Part shown: positions 11,712 through 22,617 of the stretch, piece by piece | Position numbering within the stretch: position 1 is the stretch's first letter | Layout: each line of letters starts with the position of its first letter | Assembly: GCA_002099365.1 (NCBI GenBank) | Contig: MSED01000015.1 | Coordinates: 2,108,001 to 2,172,000, forward strand | DNA length: 64,000 bases | Origin: Phialophora verrucosa | Lineage: Eukaryota; Ascomycota; Eurotiomycetes; Chaetothyriales; Herpotrichiellaceae | Direction of reading: 5' to 3' | The notes under the pieces: generated by a model | What the model saw: the letters and a program-made list of their open reading frames with translations, nothing else | What the model was told of the DNA's origin: nothing | Database searches by the model: none | Program-made: the position numbers and the translations under genes

Positions 11712-12524
11712 GTTGAGCAGTGGCTGTACACTGGCTGGGCTTGATTATGAGAATAGGGGCCTGTGATGAGGCGACCTGGCGGACCTTTTGCTGTTTTCAA
11801 CGTCCCCATGGGCCTTGGGGCGGTCTAGCCATGAAATGATGCGAGCAGGCGGGGTATGCATCGCGACAAGCATCGCAGTCGACCATCAAATCTTGGCCGT
11901 GGTCGACAGTCAACTCTTGCAGGGACATTGTACCACGAATGAATGCTGGCTCGACATGTTTCGTGGCGGCGGTTTGAGGCTCCTGTCCCAAACCGGTAGC
12001 GAGCCTGTCGAGAGGGACGAATGGGGGGTCAGCCTTGTCCTGCTCGTCCGGTACCATTAGCCTAAATCTCCCCACCTCTGGGGTATATGGGGTATCTTCG
12101 GAAGGATCTCATGGTTTCCATATGGACTGGCCTCACCGGCCGACGTTGGCGGTACCCAAGTCCCAGTCTTTTGTCATCCTCTGGTGGTCAGTTGTTGCAT
12201 GTGTTTCCATGCAAGGGCCCGACCCCAGGCTCCGTGCCTGTTAGGTCACTTCGGCAATGCTGATCATCTGTGCAAGTGCCGCCATGCTTGACTCCCAACT
12301 TCGTGCCCGTAGCGGCGCACATCGCAGTAGCGGAGACACAGAGAAGAAGTCTTATCTCGAAATGTCGGCTGCCTAAGTCGTCGTGCGCTGATGGTCTCCA
12401 TGGACCACTCTTGCTCTTACTCACCTTGATAGCTGTTCCTCGCATACTCCTCATTTCGCAGACTGAGACACACCGACTTCAAGTGCCGACCATCGCACTC
12501 AATCCTGGCCGTCCCGTCCAAGAG
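11712..12524. promoter_or_regulatory. Divergent promoter region, P450 and ABC transporter
   Basis: The 813 bp between the two start codons contain an inverted pair of GC boxes, CCCCAC-C-TCTGGGG, followed at once by a TA-rich tract (TATAT near 12085). A non-ATG-started frame continuous with the ABC transporter runs from 12270, but it is more likely 5' UTR. Confidence 0.5.
12070..12083. promoter_or_regulatory. Inverted CreA-type boxes (CCCCACCTCTGGGG)
   Basis: Both half sites fit the CreA/Mig1 consensus SYGGRG: GTGGGG on the minus strand and CTGGGG on the plus strand. It differs at one base from the element at 60385-60398. Binding is inferred from the consensus only. Confidence 0.4.
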
Positions 12525-15500
12525 ATGGCGCACCCGGACGGTAAAAAAGACTCGATTGGGATCAGAGAGAAGACTACTAACAACGTCGTCAATGTTGGTG
12601 ACGATTCCTCGAAGAAAGCACCCACTGCAGAAACCTTAGAGCTTCCACCACAATCCGAAGGCTCCGACATCAAAGCTAAACCAACGGCTGGTGGCCTCGG
12701 ACCATACTTCAGAGTGTGGACATATGCCACCCCTTTAGATCACTTCATACGAGTCTTGGGTATGGCCGCCGCAATTGCAAACGGGGCCGCTTTACCCCTG
12801 ATGACCCTAGTATTTGGAGACATGGTTGACACCTTCAACGCCTGGGAAGCTGGCAGTCTTCCGGCGCAGGAGCTCATGTCCCGAGCCTCGAAGAACAGCT
12901 TGTGGTTCACATACCTCTTCATCGCCATCCTTGCACTATCCTTCTTGATGAACACATGCTTCAAGATCATCGCGGCAAGGTCGACGAAAGCCCTGAGGCG
13001 TGACTTCATCAGGAGTCTGATGAGGCAGGACATTTCGTACTTTGATACCTGCCTGCCTGGAAGTGTGGCGACGTTGATATCAAATAATGCGGATCTGATT
13101 GAGAACGGAATGGGCGAGAGGCTTGGATTAGCCATTGAAGGGTTAGGTCAATTGGTGACCAGTTTCGTCGTCGCTTTCATAAGGCAATGGAAGCTAACAC
13201 TCGTCGTCGCCACGATGTTACCCCTAACTATCGGCGTGATTGCCGTGTCGATGTTCTTCATGGTCAAGATCGACGTCAAGATGTTGCAAATTTATTCCAA
13301 AGCCGGCGGTTTGGCCGAGGAGAGCTTGTCGACCATGCCAATCGTCACTGCTTTTGGCGCCCAGGAAAAGCTGCAAAAGAAATATAACGGGCTACTGAAG
13401 GGTGCCACAGAGCTCGGCAGTAAGAAGGGGCCAATCATCGGCTTTCAGTACAGCGTGCAGTGGGCTATCACTTTCGTGGCGTATGCGATAGCCTGGTTTT
13501 ACGGCGTAAGACTTTTGGCGGAAGGAGAGGTAAAGACCGGGGGAAGAGTCATAACGTATGTTGTTGATTGATCCTGCCGGAGCGACTCTGCTGATTGCCA
13601 CACAGTGTCCTAACCTCCGTGCTTATCGGCATCATGTCCATGACCCTGATTGTCCCAGCAATTGGCGAATTTGCCAAAGCGTCGGCCGCGGCACAAGGCT
13701 TGTTCGACATAGTCGATCAGAAGTCTGAGATTGACCCGCTGTCGCCCGCTGGAAAGAGGCCGGATTCGGTTACTGGCCACCTGGTGCTTGACAATGTTTC
13801 CTTTGCATACCCTTCTCGTCCGTCGGTCAAGATTCTCAACGGTCTGACTTTGGAATTCGAGGCTAGGAAAACGACGGCCATTGTCGGTCCATCTGGAAGT
13901 GGCAAATCGACTATTGTGTCCATATTGACTCGTTGGTTCGATCCTAGTCATGGCTGTGTCCGACTCGACGGTGAAGATATTCGAGACTTGAATGTTCATT
14001 GGCTCCGAAGCCAGATGGGATTTGTGCAGCAAGAATCGGTCCTCTTCAGCGACAGCATCTTCAACAACATCTCCCACGGCTTGTTCGGCACTCCGCAAGA
14101 CGATGCATCAGATGAGGAAAAGCTCGAGTTGGTGCGGGATGCCTGCAAGCAGTCATTCGCAGATGGCTTCGTGGAAGAGCTTCCGGATCAGTATGGCACT
14201 TTTGTCGGGGCCCGAGGAAACCTTTTGAGCGGCGGTCAGAAACAACGAGTTGCCATAGCACGGAGCGTGATACGAAATCCACCCATACTCCTGCTAGATG
14301 AAGCTACCTCGGCGCTGGATCCACGGGCGGAGGCCATTGTGCAGAAAGCGTTGGATAATGTCTCCAAGACACGGACGACGATCGTAATCGCGCATAAGCT
14401 GTCCACAATTCAGAAAGCTGACAAGATCATCGTGCTGAGCAAGGGGAATTTGATGGAGGAAGGTACTCATCAAGAGCTGTTGGCGAAAAAAGGCCTGTAT
14501 TTCGCTCTGGTCAATGCGCAGTCGCTCGAACAACGGCAGGACGATCAAGACAAGCAGTTCACAATGCAGGAGGAGATCGATACGGCATCTGAATCGGCCT
14601 CCCCGGATAAGGACATTGAGAATGACTTCCAAGCGATTGAAGGGCGAACGCCTCCGGCAAGAGGACAGCAGCCAAAGCAGCTGACGGTAACCCAAAGCCT
14701 CAAGAAGATTATCGTGGAGCAACGACGTCTTTGGTCATTTTTGCTAGGTGGTCTGCTCGGAGCCATTGGCTCTGGAAGCGTCTTCCCTGTGCAAGCGGTT
14801 GTCTTCAGCCGAGCAATTTTGATCTTCCAGTACCAATTGCCGGAGATGGCACACAAGTTGCAGAGGAAAGGAAACTTTTGGGGCTGGATGTTCCTGGTAA
14901 TAGCTCTCGGAGTTTTGGTCTGCTATGCCAGCCTCGGGTTCTTCTTCACTATGACAGCGTTTCGCGTCTCCAGTTTCTACCGCAGCAAATACTATGCTGC
15001 TATGATCAACCAAGACATCGAGTATTTCGAGGGTGAAGGTTGCTCGGCCAGTACAGCGATCAGCCGGCTGTCCACAGATCCACAACGTGTGCAGGACTTG
15101 ATCTCAACGAATCTCGGCTTCATTCTACAGACGCTCGTGAATGTCGTCGGGTCCTGCACCTTGGCGCTCGCTGTGGGCTGGAAGATCGCCGTGGTCGCGA
15201 TTTTCGGGTGTCTGCCGCCTTTGTTCCTCGCTGGATTTGTTCGCATGCGAATCGAGCTCACGAGCCAGGAGAGAATGACGAATATATACCTGGAGAGTGC
15301 GAGATTCGGCGCTGAGGCGGTAAGCGCGATCAGGACCGTCTCCAGTTTGACACTAGAGGAGAAGGTGATGAAAATGTACAACGAGCGACTGGACACCAAA
15401 TCCGCGCAGTCTTTAGTACAGACGCTGATCAGCAATTTCTTGTTCGCGTTGACCGAGAGCGTATATCTTGCGACGTTGGCGCTGGTGTTCTGGTGGGGCA

Positions 15501-16477
15501 CAAAATTGCTCTCGCAGCACGAATCCAGCGTCCAGGAATTCTTCATGGTGTTTGTGGCGGTGATCTTTGGAGGGCAAGCCGCCGGGTTCATGTTCGGGTC
15601 GACTCTGACAACAACCAAAGCAATGGGTTCTGCCAAAAGTATCATTAATCTGCTTGCGTCGAAACCACCTATCAACACGTCAGCAGGCAAGAAGAACATC
15701 CAAGAGAAGCGATCCGAGACGGCTGTTGAATTCAGGAATGTCAGCTTCACATATCCAACGCGGCTTAACACCCCAGTCTTGCGAGACTTGGGGTTCAGGA
15801 TCCGAAATGGCGAGTCGATAGGCATTGCAGGGGCTTCGGGCAGTGGAAAGTCGACCATTATTGCTTTGCTCGAGCGGTTCTACGACGCAAACTCGGGTGA
15901 CATTTTGATCAACGGAACCCCACTTCACGAATTTGACGTCCATGCACACAGGTCTCGAATAGGTCTCGTGTCTCAGGACACAACTCTGTACCAGGGATCG
16001 ATTCGCGACAATGTCCTGTTTGGTATCCCTGAAGGAGTTGAAATTGAGCAGGAACGCGTCATTCAAGCATGTAAAGACGCGAACATCCACGATTTCATTC
16101 AGGGTCTGCCAGAAGGATACGATACCGATGCGGGGACCCGCGGTATCGCACTGTCCGGAGGCCAACGACAGCGGGTCGCGATCGCTCGCGCACTGGTGCG
16201 GGATCCGGAGATATTACTGCTTGACGAGGCAACGAGTGCGCTAGATAGCGAGAGCGAGGCGCTGGTGCAGGAAGCCATTGAGAAAGCAAGTAGGGGCAGA
16301 ACCATGATCGCTGTCGCACATCGCTTGTCGACGATTCAAAGGTGTGATCGCATCCTGGTTTTGCACGCGGGTAGAGTTGTTGAGGAGGGATCCCATACGG
16401 AACTCCACGCGCGGCGAGGAAGGTATTACCAGATGGTGCTGGCGCAGAGTCTGGATCGGGAGCTGACACAGTCGTGA
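12525..16477 (+). CDS. ABC-B multidrug transporter (full-size, Mdr1/Pmd1-like)
   Basis: ATP-driven exporter of hydrophobic compounds at the plasma membrane, arranged TMD1-NBD1-TMD2-NBD2. Exons 12525-13555 and 13606-16477 (50 nt intron) give 1300 residues, the standard size. NBD1 has Walker A GPSGSGKST at about residue 438, signature LSGGQKQR and Walker B ILLLDEATSALD. NBD2 has GASGSGKST near residue 1086, LSGGQRQRVAIARAL and ILLLDEATSALD. Both sites look catalytically intact. The linker between halves is acidic (residues about 650-700). The start is the first ATG (MAHPDGKK); an open frame of 85 codons upstream begins with GTG and is not used here. The adjacent divergent P450 may be co-regulated. 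Confidence 0.94.
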
Positions 16478-16823
16478 CTCGGGCGTGGCCATGGATAATA
16501 TTGGTTCTTTACGAGGTACCAAATAAATAGAAGTCCCAGGTCGAAACAGATTCCAATGGCGGCCGAGCTGAGTAACAAGTCATTGCTGCTTTAGGGGCGG
16601 AGGGCGAGGCTGACAAGGCTCGGCGAAGTTTCCTTCTACGTCATTGACGCTGCTTTCAGCCGCAGCCTTGCCTGCCAAATCCCCTCTGGTTCAAAGATAA
16701 ATCACTCGCTTTGCCTGACAATTATTCCGCACATCTACCTCGATATCCCTCGCTAGCCTCGAAAAACACAAAAGTCCTATCCTCCCCGCGCGCAACAACC
16801 ATTCTGCTCGCCTGCACACAAAG
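16478..16823. other. Intergenic, ABC transporter to BUD31
   Basis: Contains the ABC transporter 3' UTR and the BUD31 promoter. No gene or clear element is seen. Confidence 0.5.
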
Positions 16824-17291
16824 ATGCCTCCCGTGCGCGCGCGGTCCTCGAAAAAGCCACCCCCGCCCGGCTTCGACGACATAGAAGACACCCTCCTAGA
16901 ATACAGCAACAAGATGCGCGACGCGCAAAACGCCTCCCACGAAGGCAAGAAGAAGCACGAAGTCCTTTGGCCGATCTTCCAGATCTCGCACGCCCGCTCC
17001 CGTTACGTCTACGACCTGTATTACACCCGCGAGGCGATCTCCAAGCAGCTCTACGAGTGGCTGCTCAAGAACGGGTACGCGGACGCGGCGCTGATCGCCA
17101 AGTGGAAGAAACAGGGGTATGAGAAGCTGTGCTGTTTGCGGTGCGTGCAGACCAAGGAGACGAATTTCGCGGGGACGTGTATATGTCGAGTACCCAAGGC
17201 GACGCTGAAGCGGGATGGAGAGGACGCTGGTGGAGGAGGGGGTATTCAGTGTGTGAATTGTGGCTGTCGGGGCTGTGCGAGCAGCGATTGA
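16824..17291 (+). CDS. BUD31: Pre-mRNA splicing factor Bud31 (G10 family)
   Basis: Component of the NineTeen-related part of the activated spliceosome. The single exon encodes 155 residues, slightly longer than the usual 140-157. The N-terminus PPPPGFDDIEDTLLEYSNKMRDA is the G10 signature region, followed by LWPIFQISHARSRYVYDLYY. The C-terminus has the Cys-rich zinc-binding region: CCLRC, TCICRVP, then CVNCGCRGCASSD. A Gly-rich insert (DAGGGGGI) sits before the last Cys cluster. Codon use shifts to strongly C-ending in the first half. The gene is convergent with the Edc1-like gene. Confidence 0.95.
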   Translation: MPPVRARSSKKPPPPGFDDIEDTLLEYSNKMRDAQNASHEGKKKHEVLWPIFQISHARSRYVYDLYYTREAISKQLYEWLLKNGYADAALIAKWKKQGYEKLCCLRCVQTKETNFAGTCICRVPKATLKRDGEDAGGGGGIQCVNCGCRGCASSD

Positions 17292-17937
17292 GCTGGGAAA
17301 GTATGGGTGATGAAGGACAATGTAAAAGGAAGGTGTCGACAAGTTCAGCGGTTCTCGGGCCATGCTACTCACAATAGCGGCAGAGGCTACCAAGGCGGAA
17401 AGTATGACCATTTCCAGCACGTGAATCCATGCGACGTGCACGGCGGAATGATCCGTTCAGTCAGCTCCCTCATCTTAAGGATCTGCACGGCAACAGACAC
17501 ATGTTACGATGAAGCCTGGTCAGCGTCCGAACTCCGAAGTTCAGGCCGGCTGTGGGATGCCTATGCTATCGAGGAATGGCAACAATGAGGCGGTAGCGCG
17601 GACCAGCCCTCGCAGAGAGGAAGCGCGGATTGTTATAAGGATGACCAGGGGCCGGGCGTGGCAGTCCTAGGGCCAGTCTGCGGTAATGGTACCTACGAGA
17701 TTTCCGGCGAAAGGGGACAGAGACTTAGCAAATATGGAAATGTGGTTTAAAGAACGACATCAGCTTCAAACGAATGGCTACCTGAGCTATCAAAGTATGA
17801 GCATCGTCATTCACAACAAATGAGATCCTCCTCAAAAGAGTGTCCTTGTATGCTCATGTTTTCCAAATGTGTAGCATAATATTGTCCTGAGAAATACTAT
17901 GCAGGTTGATATCGAAGTCGTCGCCGCCGAGCATGAA
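17292..17937. other. Intergenic, 3' flanks of BUD31 and the Edc1-like gene
   Basis: Convergent 3' regions. Short frames only; nothing recognised. Confidence 0.5.
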
Positions 17938-19242
17938 TCAGCCTCGAGAGACCAAATCCAACTTCAGTACTCTTCTCAAGTCATCCTCGAGCTGTTGCGC
18001 GCTAGGCCTGGCTCGATGAGTGGGCATTTGTGGATGGCTTGTATACGGGTTGTACTGCGGTGGCTGTTGATAGTGGGTTGTATTCTTTCGTGAAGATGAC
18101 GGTGGTGTCACGGCACTGTCGGAGGACAGCTCTGCATACTCCGGCTCGCTCTGAGCTCCATACACATGTCGCAACCGCGAAGAGTTGGGCCGTTTTGGCG
18201 TCTGCGTCTGCGGGGTGGGAAATGGGTAGCCGACAGGATTAAAACTCTGTGTAGGATAGGGGCCTGCAGCGTCCTGAGTGTATACTGGTGTGGATGGGTT
18301 TGACGAGGCCCGGACGGGGTCGGACCCTTGCGGAATAGCAGAAGTCCTCGAATATGGCGCCCGGGCGTTGAAGGGGTTGTTCGTGTTAGCAGGTAGGCTG
18401 GCATTCAGATTATTCTCTTGCGCACTCGACTTCATGAGGAGCTTCTTCAACGCCTCACTCTTTGCTTTCCGCTCATTGTCGTTCATACTCTTGCCTCCTG
18501 TTGATGTCGACCGTGCAGCGGCAATGCGATCTTTGAACGGAGTCGCAAATGCTGAGCCATCTTCCCCAGGGGCTGCGCCGTCCAATTCAAACGGAAACAT
18601 CGGGTCTCCTTCGCGCGGGGCAGGGGATCGGGAAGCAGGACTTCCATTGGGTACTGAAACATTGCCAGCCCGGGTGGCCGGGCTGTCAGCTCGCGAGTTT
18701 GCTCTGGCCTGTCGGGCTGCTTTGAAGAGAAAATCGCAAGGCGTGGCTTCAGTCTTGGTAGGTGAGTCATCCGCAGGCGTGATTGTGGCCGTCTGAGCGT
18801 TGGGGGACTCAACATCGGTCGCCTTCAACGGAATGGAGGTTGTGGTAGGCAGAGACTTGGAGTAAAAGCTCGGAAGGGGTAGAGCGGATGCGGCTGGGGA
18901 CTGTTGAAAGTTCGAACCGGCGTACGCGGCTGGCTTCATCGGTGTTGGAGTAGGCTTTGCTTTCTCGTACTGTGGGTTGTTGCCGTTGGCATGCTTAGCT
19001 CCTGGCGCAGCCTTGTTCAGAGGTTGCGAGGAGTTGCCTTGTTGCGCTTTATTGCTGTTGTTCTTTGTTGTGTTGGCCGCAGCGGGGGAGGGGTTGCGCT
19101 GAGGACCTCCCGCAGAAGGCACAGAGGGGATCGCAGATCCATCGAGGCTAAGGCTGTGACCCTCCGAGGGTCGAGGTTTCCTCCTAGATCGGCGAGGAGC
19201 TCTTTGAGCTGGCGGCTTGGGAGTTGTGATTGGAGCAGACAT
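17938..19242 (-). CDS. Edc1-like enhancer of mRNA decapping (PNRC motif protein)
   Basis: Low-complexity protein of 434 residues rich in Ser, Pro, Ala, Asn and Gln, predicted disordered. The recognisable part is residues 107-130, YAGSNFQQSPAASALPLPSF, a match to the PNRC/Edc1 short motif pair. In yeast and human relatives this motif pair activates Dcp2 and binds the Dcp1 EVH1 domain through the Pro-rich LPxPSF segment. The N-terminus is basic (RRSRRKPRPSEGHSLSLDG), a common feature of the family. A C-terminal segment, QLEDDLRRVLKLDL, could form an amphipathic helix. The single exon starts at the ATG of 19242. A role in P-body decapping is inferred from the motif. Confidence 0.78.
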   Translation of the reverse strand: MSAPITTPKPPAQRAPRRSRRKPRPSEGHSLSLDGSAIPSVPSAGGPQRNPSPAAANTTKNNSNKAQQGNSSQPLNKAAPGAKHANGNNPQYEKAKPTPTPMKPAAYAGSNFQQSPAASALPLPSFYSKSLPTTTSIPLKATDVESPNAQTATITPADDSPTKTEATPCDFLFKAARQARANSRADSPATRAGNVSVPNGSPASRSPAPREGDPMFPFELDGAAPGEDGSAFATPFKDRIAAARSTSTGGKSMNDNERKAKSEALKKLLMKSSAQENNLNASLPANTNNPFNARAPYSRTSAIPQGSDPVRASSNPSTPVYTQDAAGPYPTQSFNPVGYPFPTPQTQTPKRPNSSRLRHVYGAQSEPEYAELSSDSAVTPPSSSRKNTTHYQQPPQYNPYTSHPQMPTHRARPSAQQLEDDLRRVLKLDLVSRG

Positions 19243-20145
19243 TCTCGAGGCGTGTTTGGGGCTTGATAAAATCGGCAGCCCAGGACCTGATCAGATAAGA
19301 GATAAATGAAATGCGACAACGCTCAAATACGCATATACAACAGCAGACAGAAAGAAACCGCCGAGTCTAGCAGTGGCTGTCTATCTTGAGCGTTTCCGAT
19401 GCGGCGAAGCGTAGAGTGCGGAGGTGTTGGGTTGTCGTGGTTGTTGTGAAATGGGCTTGTACGTGGACATGTAAGTGTGCATTGTTTGATTGTCTTGTTG
19501 TTCTGATGCTGGAAGGACCAAGTCTATCGCCGAGGCAGAATAGCTGGTCGAGAGATTGGGCTAAGTGTAACGTGCGGAGGAAGGGTATTGTCGGGTATAG
19601 GCTAAGGATGATAGAGCGTCTCGATCAATCTGGCGATGAGTGTGAATGCAAAGAGAGGATGGGTGACGCAGGCTGGCGACAATAATGGGGAGGGGGCGAC
19701 AACGATAATAAGCGTCTCAGAAAGGCGGCGGCTGTGTGGTTCGCGGCTGGGAGGCGCGGGTCCTCAGGCGCTGCTATTGGCCGTGGCTCAGCTGCAAGGA
19801 GACACCGGGTGCCCTGTCGCCACTCGCCGGGCTTTCAATGGGCGAGTGGCTGTCCTCATCACAGCCTTGCTGCGATTCACCTCAACCCGCGGCAGCCTTG
19901 TTGTCGTATGTTTCTACCTGGTCAACAATCGTCATCTCCACAACTGGACCTGCACTGCTACGAGTAGTGCCTTTGACTCTCTTTCCGTCTTTCTGAAGAT
20001 CAATACTTTCAACCTCAATTTCGCTCCCATCTCTGTCTCACGGGAACGAGCAGAATCCGTACCTACTTGACAACCACTTCGAACTTCTATCGCCCCGCAC
20101 CTCCGATCTTTCCTCTCAGAATTGCTCCTGCTCAGAGACGTTACC
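19243..20145. promoter_or_regulatory. Divergent promoter region, Edc1-like gene and RBX1
   Basis: About 900 bp between divergent start codons. It probably holds a long 5' UTR for each gene, including pyrimidine-rich stretches before 20146. The short frames present show no family resemblance. Confidence 0.45.
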
Positions 20146-20678
20146 ATGGCGGACGTTGAGATGAAAGATGCTTCCCTCACAGAGACCAAGGCGAAGGTTC
20201 CAGTCAAGGCGTCTAAGGGAGGTGCTGCTGAAGGCGGCGACACCAAGAAGAGATTCGAAGTCAAGAAGGTTGGTAGCCCCATGGGCACGGGTATTAAGCA
20301 GTCATACTGAATGTCTACAGTGGAATGCTGTCGCTCTCTGGGCCTGGGATATTGTCGTTGACAACTGCGCCATTTGCCGGAACCACATCATGGATCTATG
20401 TAGACCATCTATCTTGCGCCGCAATCAATGTCTCTCACCACTGACAATCTCACAGGCATCGAATGCCAGGCAAACCAAGGCGCTGCTACAAACGAAGAGT
20501 GCACAGTCGCATGGGGCATTTGCAATGTGAGTATCGCGGCGGTGGCTTTCTGGGTCCCGATCGCTGATAATGGTTCTAGCACGCCTTCCACTTCCACTGC
20601 ATCTCCCGTTGGCTGAAGACCCGACAAGTTTGCCCCCTTGACAACCGAGACTGGGAATTCCAAAAGTACGGAAGATAG
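20146..20678 (+). CDS. RBX1: RING-box protein Rbx1/Roc1/Hrt1, cullin-RING ligase subunit
   Basis: RING-H2 subunit that recruits the E2 to cullin-based ubiquitin ligases such as SCF. Four exons: 20146-20268, 20321-20399, 20456-20526, 20580-20678, giving 123 residues. The N-terminal acidic/Lys-rich arm is followed by KKWNAVALWAWDI, the cullin-inserting beta strand. The RING ligands follow in order: CAIC, CIEC, CTVAWGICNHAFHFHCI, then CPLDNRDWEFQKYG at the C-terminus. All ligands are present across three splice joins, which validates the exon model. The length is near the usual 108-122. Confidence 0.96.
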
Positions 20679-21023
20679 TCATTCTATGGGGAAGAGAACG
20701 GGACGAGAAATCCTTCAAACAGCATGGCCTTTGCACGAGGCACCCTCCAGAGGTGCAACTCACCACACCACGGAGCTGGTGTCGTTCGGCCAGAGGTGTC
20801 GGCGAGTCAGTCCTGGCTACCGCAGACATCATAGCTACAAGGCTCCGAGGTCCTTTGAAAGTGCTTGCTGAGAATTGTGATGAGATATGACCCAGCCACG
20901 CTCGGCGAGAGGGAGCAGCCCAGACAGCGTATGACTCGCTCGCCAAGAGGCTGGAAGGACACCGTAGATACGCCAAAGCTCAATGAACAATGAACAATGA
21001 CTCATGACCATCATCTCTGAATT
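20679..21023. other. Intergenic, convergent RBX1 and SPC1
   Basis: 345 bp of 3' flanking sequence for two convergent genes; no further feature is seen. Confidence 0.5.
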
Positions 21024-21465
21024 TCATCGAGCCTTCCCACCCACCACAATCCCACCTGGCGGCAAGGCAGCGTTGGAACCAAGCCATGGTTGGGGATGTT
21101 TGTTGTAGATAGGCCAAGGGGGAACAACAAGCAGCATAGCAAGAGCCGTGCCGGCCAGACCGACCCATACGATCAGATAGATGTCTTGATGAATGAACCC
21201 AACGATCAACGCAACGACCTGCAAGTGCATTAATCAGCTGCCAACACGACCACATCAACGCCCAAATAGGACCTTGGTGGAACAGTCTTACGGAAGAAAG
21301 CGTGAGAATAGCAGTTGAGGTCCTCTCTGCAAGGCGCTGACCATCGAAATCCTACACACCGAGTTAGATATAGCTCAAGGCAGGACAAGGGCGAATCGGC
21401 TGATTGTTTGCACTTACAATTTGTCCCTCAAAGAGATCCTGAAGCTGGGAGATTACCGCGTCCAT
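21024..21465 (-). CDS. SPC1: Signal peptidase complex subunit Spc1 (SPC12)
   Basis: Small ER membrane subunit of signal peptidase. Three exons, 21418-21465, 21292-21351 and 21024-21218, give 100 residues. The N-terminus MDAVISQLQDLFEGQIDFDGQRLAER is the diagnostic cytosolic start of the family. Two hydrophobic helices with a short turn follow (VVALIVGFIHQDIYLIVWVGL, LAMLLVVPPWPIYNKHP). The exon model is supported because only the third exon forms a long open frame, and the two small exons restore exactly the family N-terminus. Confidence 0.94.
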
Positions 21466-22617
21466 ATTGAGAAGATCTCCAGGTGAACTGAACTGTGCGG
21501 TTGGATGTTGTCCACCGCACAAAGGTGTCCTGATTTGTGCACTTGGATGTTATCCGCTGAACAAAAGGTGTCCTTGTCTGTGACCTTCCCCACGCGTCAC
21601 GTCGTTTGTGGAATTTGGCTTTGAGACAAGCTCTCCAGACGAGCCGGAGAGACTGCAGGTTCGGCTACTCGTACTCTGCCAGTGTTGGAGTGACAGGTTC
21701 AGGTCAGACAAGCACCAGAAGGCGATCTCGGCAACTGACCGCACCAAGGACCGTCGAGGTTTTGATGAGTTCAAGCCACCGTGACTGGCCGTTGGAGAGC
21801 TGCAGCAGAAGGACGGGCGAAAATACCTCGCTAAAGGGAAGGCTTGGGCAGGTTCCGTCTCTCCGGCCCCCTGTAACCTGCAACTTTCCTCACTTTTCCT
21901 TCACCAAATTTTTCATTCCTGCTAGTCCCAGTGACATCGAGTCGCACAACAACCGGCCATTTGTCCGCCCACCTTTTCGTGCATCTTGTCGCACCCTCTT
22001 TTAACTCATCAAGACCCTCGACATCCGTCGGAGACTTTTCATCAATTACTGCATCCTGCAGCAATCTCGTGTGCCGTCATCAAGCCCTTCTGCTGAGGTC
22101 CTCGTTGACATCAATCGCCGTCTCTTCGACGACCGACTTGTATCCAAGTGTCGGTCCATCCCAACGGTTCATTCCACACTCTCCACGTCAAGGCATAGGA
22201 AGGCTGTCTTCAGTCTTTCCTATTCTTGTAGCAAGCCCATCACCCTGGCGCTCGACAGCGACGTCCCGTCCCCTTCAACCTTCAAGTTGGCGGGCTACAC
22301 AGTTGCCTCTTCCTTCATCCGCCCTCTGCTAGGCACATCCCTCATGGTATTTACGGGTGCAACCACTCGACCCCCATAACTGGCCCTTTGGAGCTATCAT
22401 CCGGTCCCTGGCCGTCGCAGGCCTGGGGGGACGTTTATTATCTGAATATCTGAAAGAGGAGGTTCTTCCATTTTGGAATATATCCAACACCTTTTGTTCA
22501 CCCGGTGAGAACATCGCCGTAACATCCTTCAAAGTGGCCTAGTTTTCGAGTCACCTAGCACCTTTAAGGTGCCGTCCAAGCAGGTCGGGTCTCCTCCGAA
22601 TCGAGATCACGCCCAAT
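21466..22617. other. Divergent upstream region, SPC1 and CorA-type transporter
   Basis: 1.15 kb between divergent start codons. It includes a two-copy imperfect direct repeat (21501-21574) close to SPC1. The right half may be a long 5' UTR of the CorA gene, with several upstream ATGs. No gene is recognised. Confidence 0.45.
21501..21574. repeat. Two-copy imperfect direct repeat (about 31 bp unit)
   Basis: Copies at 21501-21531 and 21543-21574 both begin TTGGATGTT and end AAAGGTGTCCT. They lie 35-80 bp upstream of the SPC1 start codon. Confidence 0.6.

Noticed and set aside
12270..12524. 85-codon upstream extension of the ABC transporter
   Set aside because: It begins with GTG and its sequence does not resemble transporter N-termini; the first ATG at 12525 gives the usual length.
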